A stretch of 64,000 nt of DNA from Alkalilacustris brevis (GTDB lineage Bacteria; Pseudomonadota; Alphaproteobacteria; Rhodobacterales; Rhodobacteraceae): the NCBI RefSeq assembly GCF_003350345.1, contig NZ_QNVJ01000064.1, forward strand, positions 186,001 to 250,000, in the 5' to 3' direction. Position numbers and translations under genes: made by a program. Below the pieces are notes generated by a model. It was not told the DNA's origin, made no database searches, and worked only from the letters and a program-made list of their open reading frames with translations. Position 1 is the stretch's first letter. Every line of letters begins with the position of its first letter. Shown here in pieces: positions 62,824-64,000 of the stretch.

Positions 62824-62910
62824 ATGATACGCTATTTCGACATGGATGACAGGCGGCGGCTGCCCTGGCGATTTTTCGGCCTGTCTCATTCTCTTCTGGC
62901 TCTGGGCTGA
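62824..62910 (+). CDS. Possible leader peptide of leuC (28 aa)
   Basis: The frame reads MIRYFDMDDRRRLPWRFFGL, then SHSLLALG and TGA. Four of the last nine residues are Leu (LSHSLLALG). It starts 7-8 bases after a candidate -10 box, so without a Shine-Dalgarno site it would be a leaderless message. The stop codon is inside the 5' arm of two alternative hairpins just downstream. A Leu-codon attenuator would fit leuC, but Leu is a common residue, and the frame may be chance. Not recognised as a known protein. Confidence 0.4.
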   Translation: MIRYFDMDDRRRLPWRFFGLSHSLLALG

Positions 62911-62937
62911 CGGGCATTCCGCCAGCCCCGTTCAGCC
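62904..62937 (+). promoter_or_regulatory. Two mutually exclusive hairpins before leuC
   Basis: Hairpin 1 pairs GGGCTG-CGG (62904-62913) with CCG-CAGCCC (62919-62928). Hairpin 2 pairs GGCTGACGGG (62905-62914) with CCCGTTCAGCC (62927-62937) with one bulge. They share their 5' arm. Neither is followed by a T run, so neither is a standard terminator. Confidence 0.4.
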
Positions 62938-62964
62938 ATTCAGCCTTCCGCAATGGAGAGAGCC

Positions 62965-64000
62965 ATGACAGCTCCGAAGACCCTCTACGACAAGATCTGG
63001 GACGATCATCTGGTCGATCAGGCCGATGACGGCACCTGCCTGCTCTATATCGACCGCCATCTGGTGCACGAAGTGACCAGCCCGCAGGCCTTTGAAGGCC
63101 TGCGCATGACCGAGCGCAAGGTGCGCGCGCCCGAAAAGACCATCGCCGTGCCCGACCACAACGTGCCCACCACGCCCGACCGCGCCTCGGGCGTGATCGA
63201 GAACGAGGACAGCCGCATCCAGCTCGAGGCGCTGGACAAGAACGCGCGCGACTTCGGGCTGAACTACTACCCGGTGAACGATATCCGCCAGGGCATCGTG
63301 CATATCATCGGGCCTGAGCAGGGCTGGACCCTGCCGGGCATGACCATCGTCTGCGGCGACAGCCACACCGCGACGCATGGCGCCTTCGGCGCGCTGGCAC
63401 ATGGCATCGGCACCTCCGAGGTGGAGCATGTGCTGGCCACGCAGACGCTGATCCAGTCGAAATCGAAGAACATGAAGGTCGAGATCACCGGCTCGCTTCC
63501 GCCGGGTGTGACGGCCAAGGACATCACGCTGTCCGTCATCGGCCGGACCGGCACCGCCGGCGGCACCGGGCATGTGATCGAATATTGCGGCCAGGCCATT
63601 CGCGAATTGTCAATGGAAGGCCGGATGACGGTCTGCAACATGGCCATCGAGGGCGGCGCACGCGCCGGGCTGATCGCGCCTGACGAAAAGACGTTCGAGT
63701 ATATCAAGGGCCGCCCGCACGCCCCGAAAGGTGCCGCCTGGGAAACCGCGCTCGCCTGGTGGAAGACACTCAAGTCCGACGAGGGCGCGCATTGGGACAA
63801 GGTGGTCAGCTTTGACGCCTCCGAGATCGCGCCGGTCGTCACCTGGGGCACCAGCCCCGAGGACGTGCTGCCGATCACCGGCACCGTGCCCGCGCCCGAG
63901 GATTTCACAGGCGGCAAGGTCGAGGCCGCGCGCCGCTCGCTTGAATACATGGGGCTGGAGCCTGGCACCCGGCTGCAGGACATCGAGATCGACACGGTGT
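62965..64000 (+). CDS. leuC: 3-Isopropylmalate dehydratase large subunit (partial, cut by window end)
   Basis: LeuC with LeuD isomerises 2-isopropylmalate to 3-isopropylmalate in leucine synthesis and carries a [4Fe-4S] cluster. The 345 visible residues start [47 protein letters not shown] and contain [36 protein letters not shown] and [17 protein letters not shown], as in the family. The other cluster Cys residues lie outside. The ATG follows GGAGAGAGCC. The rest of the gene, and leuD and leuB, are probably beyond the edge. Confidence 0.96.
   Translation, partial: MTAPKTLYDKIWDDHLVDQADDGTCLLYIDRHLVHEVTSPQAFEGLRMTERKVRAPEKTIAVPDHNVPTTPDRASGVIENEDSRIQLEALDKNARDFGLNYYPVNDIRQGIVHIIGPEQGWTLPGMTIVCGDSHTATHGAFGALAHGIGTSEVEHVLATQTLIQSKSKNMKVEITGSLPPGVTAKDITLSVIGRTGTAGGTGHVIEYCGQAIRELSMEGRMTVCNMAIEGGARAGLIAPDEKTFEYIKGRPHAPKGAAWETALAWWKTLKSDEGAHWDKVVSFDASEIAPVVTWGTSPEDVLPITGTVPAPEDFTGGKVEAARRSLEYMGLEPGTRLQDIEIDTV

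Overview
The window is high-GC chromosomal DNA of an alphaproteobacterium, almost certainly a member of the Rhodobacterales (Roseobacter/Rhodobacter group). The evidence is the gene set and order: ffh-chorismate mutase-rpsP-rimM-trmD-rplS, atpHAGDC without the Fo genes, hisD-DUF2948-murA, hom-glpX-recJ, dnaG-rpoD, a class I lysyl-tRNA synthetase, and several DUF families typical of that order. No plasmid, prophage, insertion sequence or CRISPR array is visible. The window cuts rplS on the left and leuC on the right.

Layout. 1-4.9 kb: a translation/SRP operon on the minus strand. 5.1-10.5 kb: an H-type lectin-like gene and the F1 ATP synthase operon, closed by a clear terminator. 10.8-14.8 kb: a methyltransferase, gloB and clpA. 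15-20 kb: a MotA/MotB-like ion-channel pair with a very long coiled coil, a ChaC-type enzyme and a DUF2125 protein. 20.1-23 kb: tyrA, hisC, rpsD. 23.4-33.8 kb: an accessory catabolic region with a FAH-family hydrolase, a decayed TctC receptor gene, a PcaD-like hydrolase, a dienelactone hydrolase, a MarR regulator, a flavin aromatic hydroxylase, a complete TRAP transporter and a Gfo/Idh/MocA oxidoreductase. 34-37.3 kb: hisD, DUF2948, murA and a small basic protein. 37.5-38.3 kb: two tRNA genes. 38.4-42.6 kb: recJ, glpX, hom. 42.8-49.7 kb: two clusters of Tad-type pseudopilin-like genes flanking a glutamate dehydrogenase. 49.8-64 kb: dnaG, rpoD, lysK, a TerB-like gene, dacB, nadD, an AGCS symporter, ettA, rlmH, rsfS and leuC.

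The most striking element is the tRNA-Thr(GGU) gene at 37498-37789. It is split after anticodon base 36 by a 217-nt insert that has the hallmarks of a small group I intron (subgroup IC3-like): P1 with a U-G pair at the splice site, a P2 hairpin with GAAA loop, the conserved core strings and a terminal G. The joined exons give a perfect 75-nt tRNA with CCA. An automated search could easily miss this gene.

Other points of interest are the MotA/MotB-like pair, whose periplasmic coiled coil is far longer than a periplasm is wide; five intergenic copies of a short dispersed repeat; operator-like palindromes in the promoter of the aromatic hydroxylase and between the two arms of the TRAP locus; a possible Leu-rich leader peptide with two competing hairpins before leuC; and orphan TadE/TadG-like genes without a Tad secretion engine, one of them with a beta-helix-like tail. 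Starts were chosen from family alignment and ribosome binding sites and are predictions.
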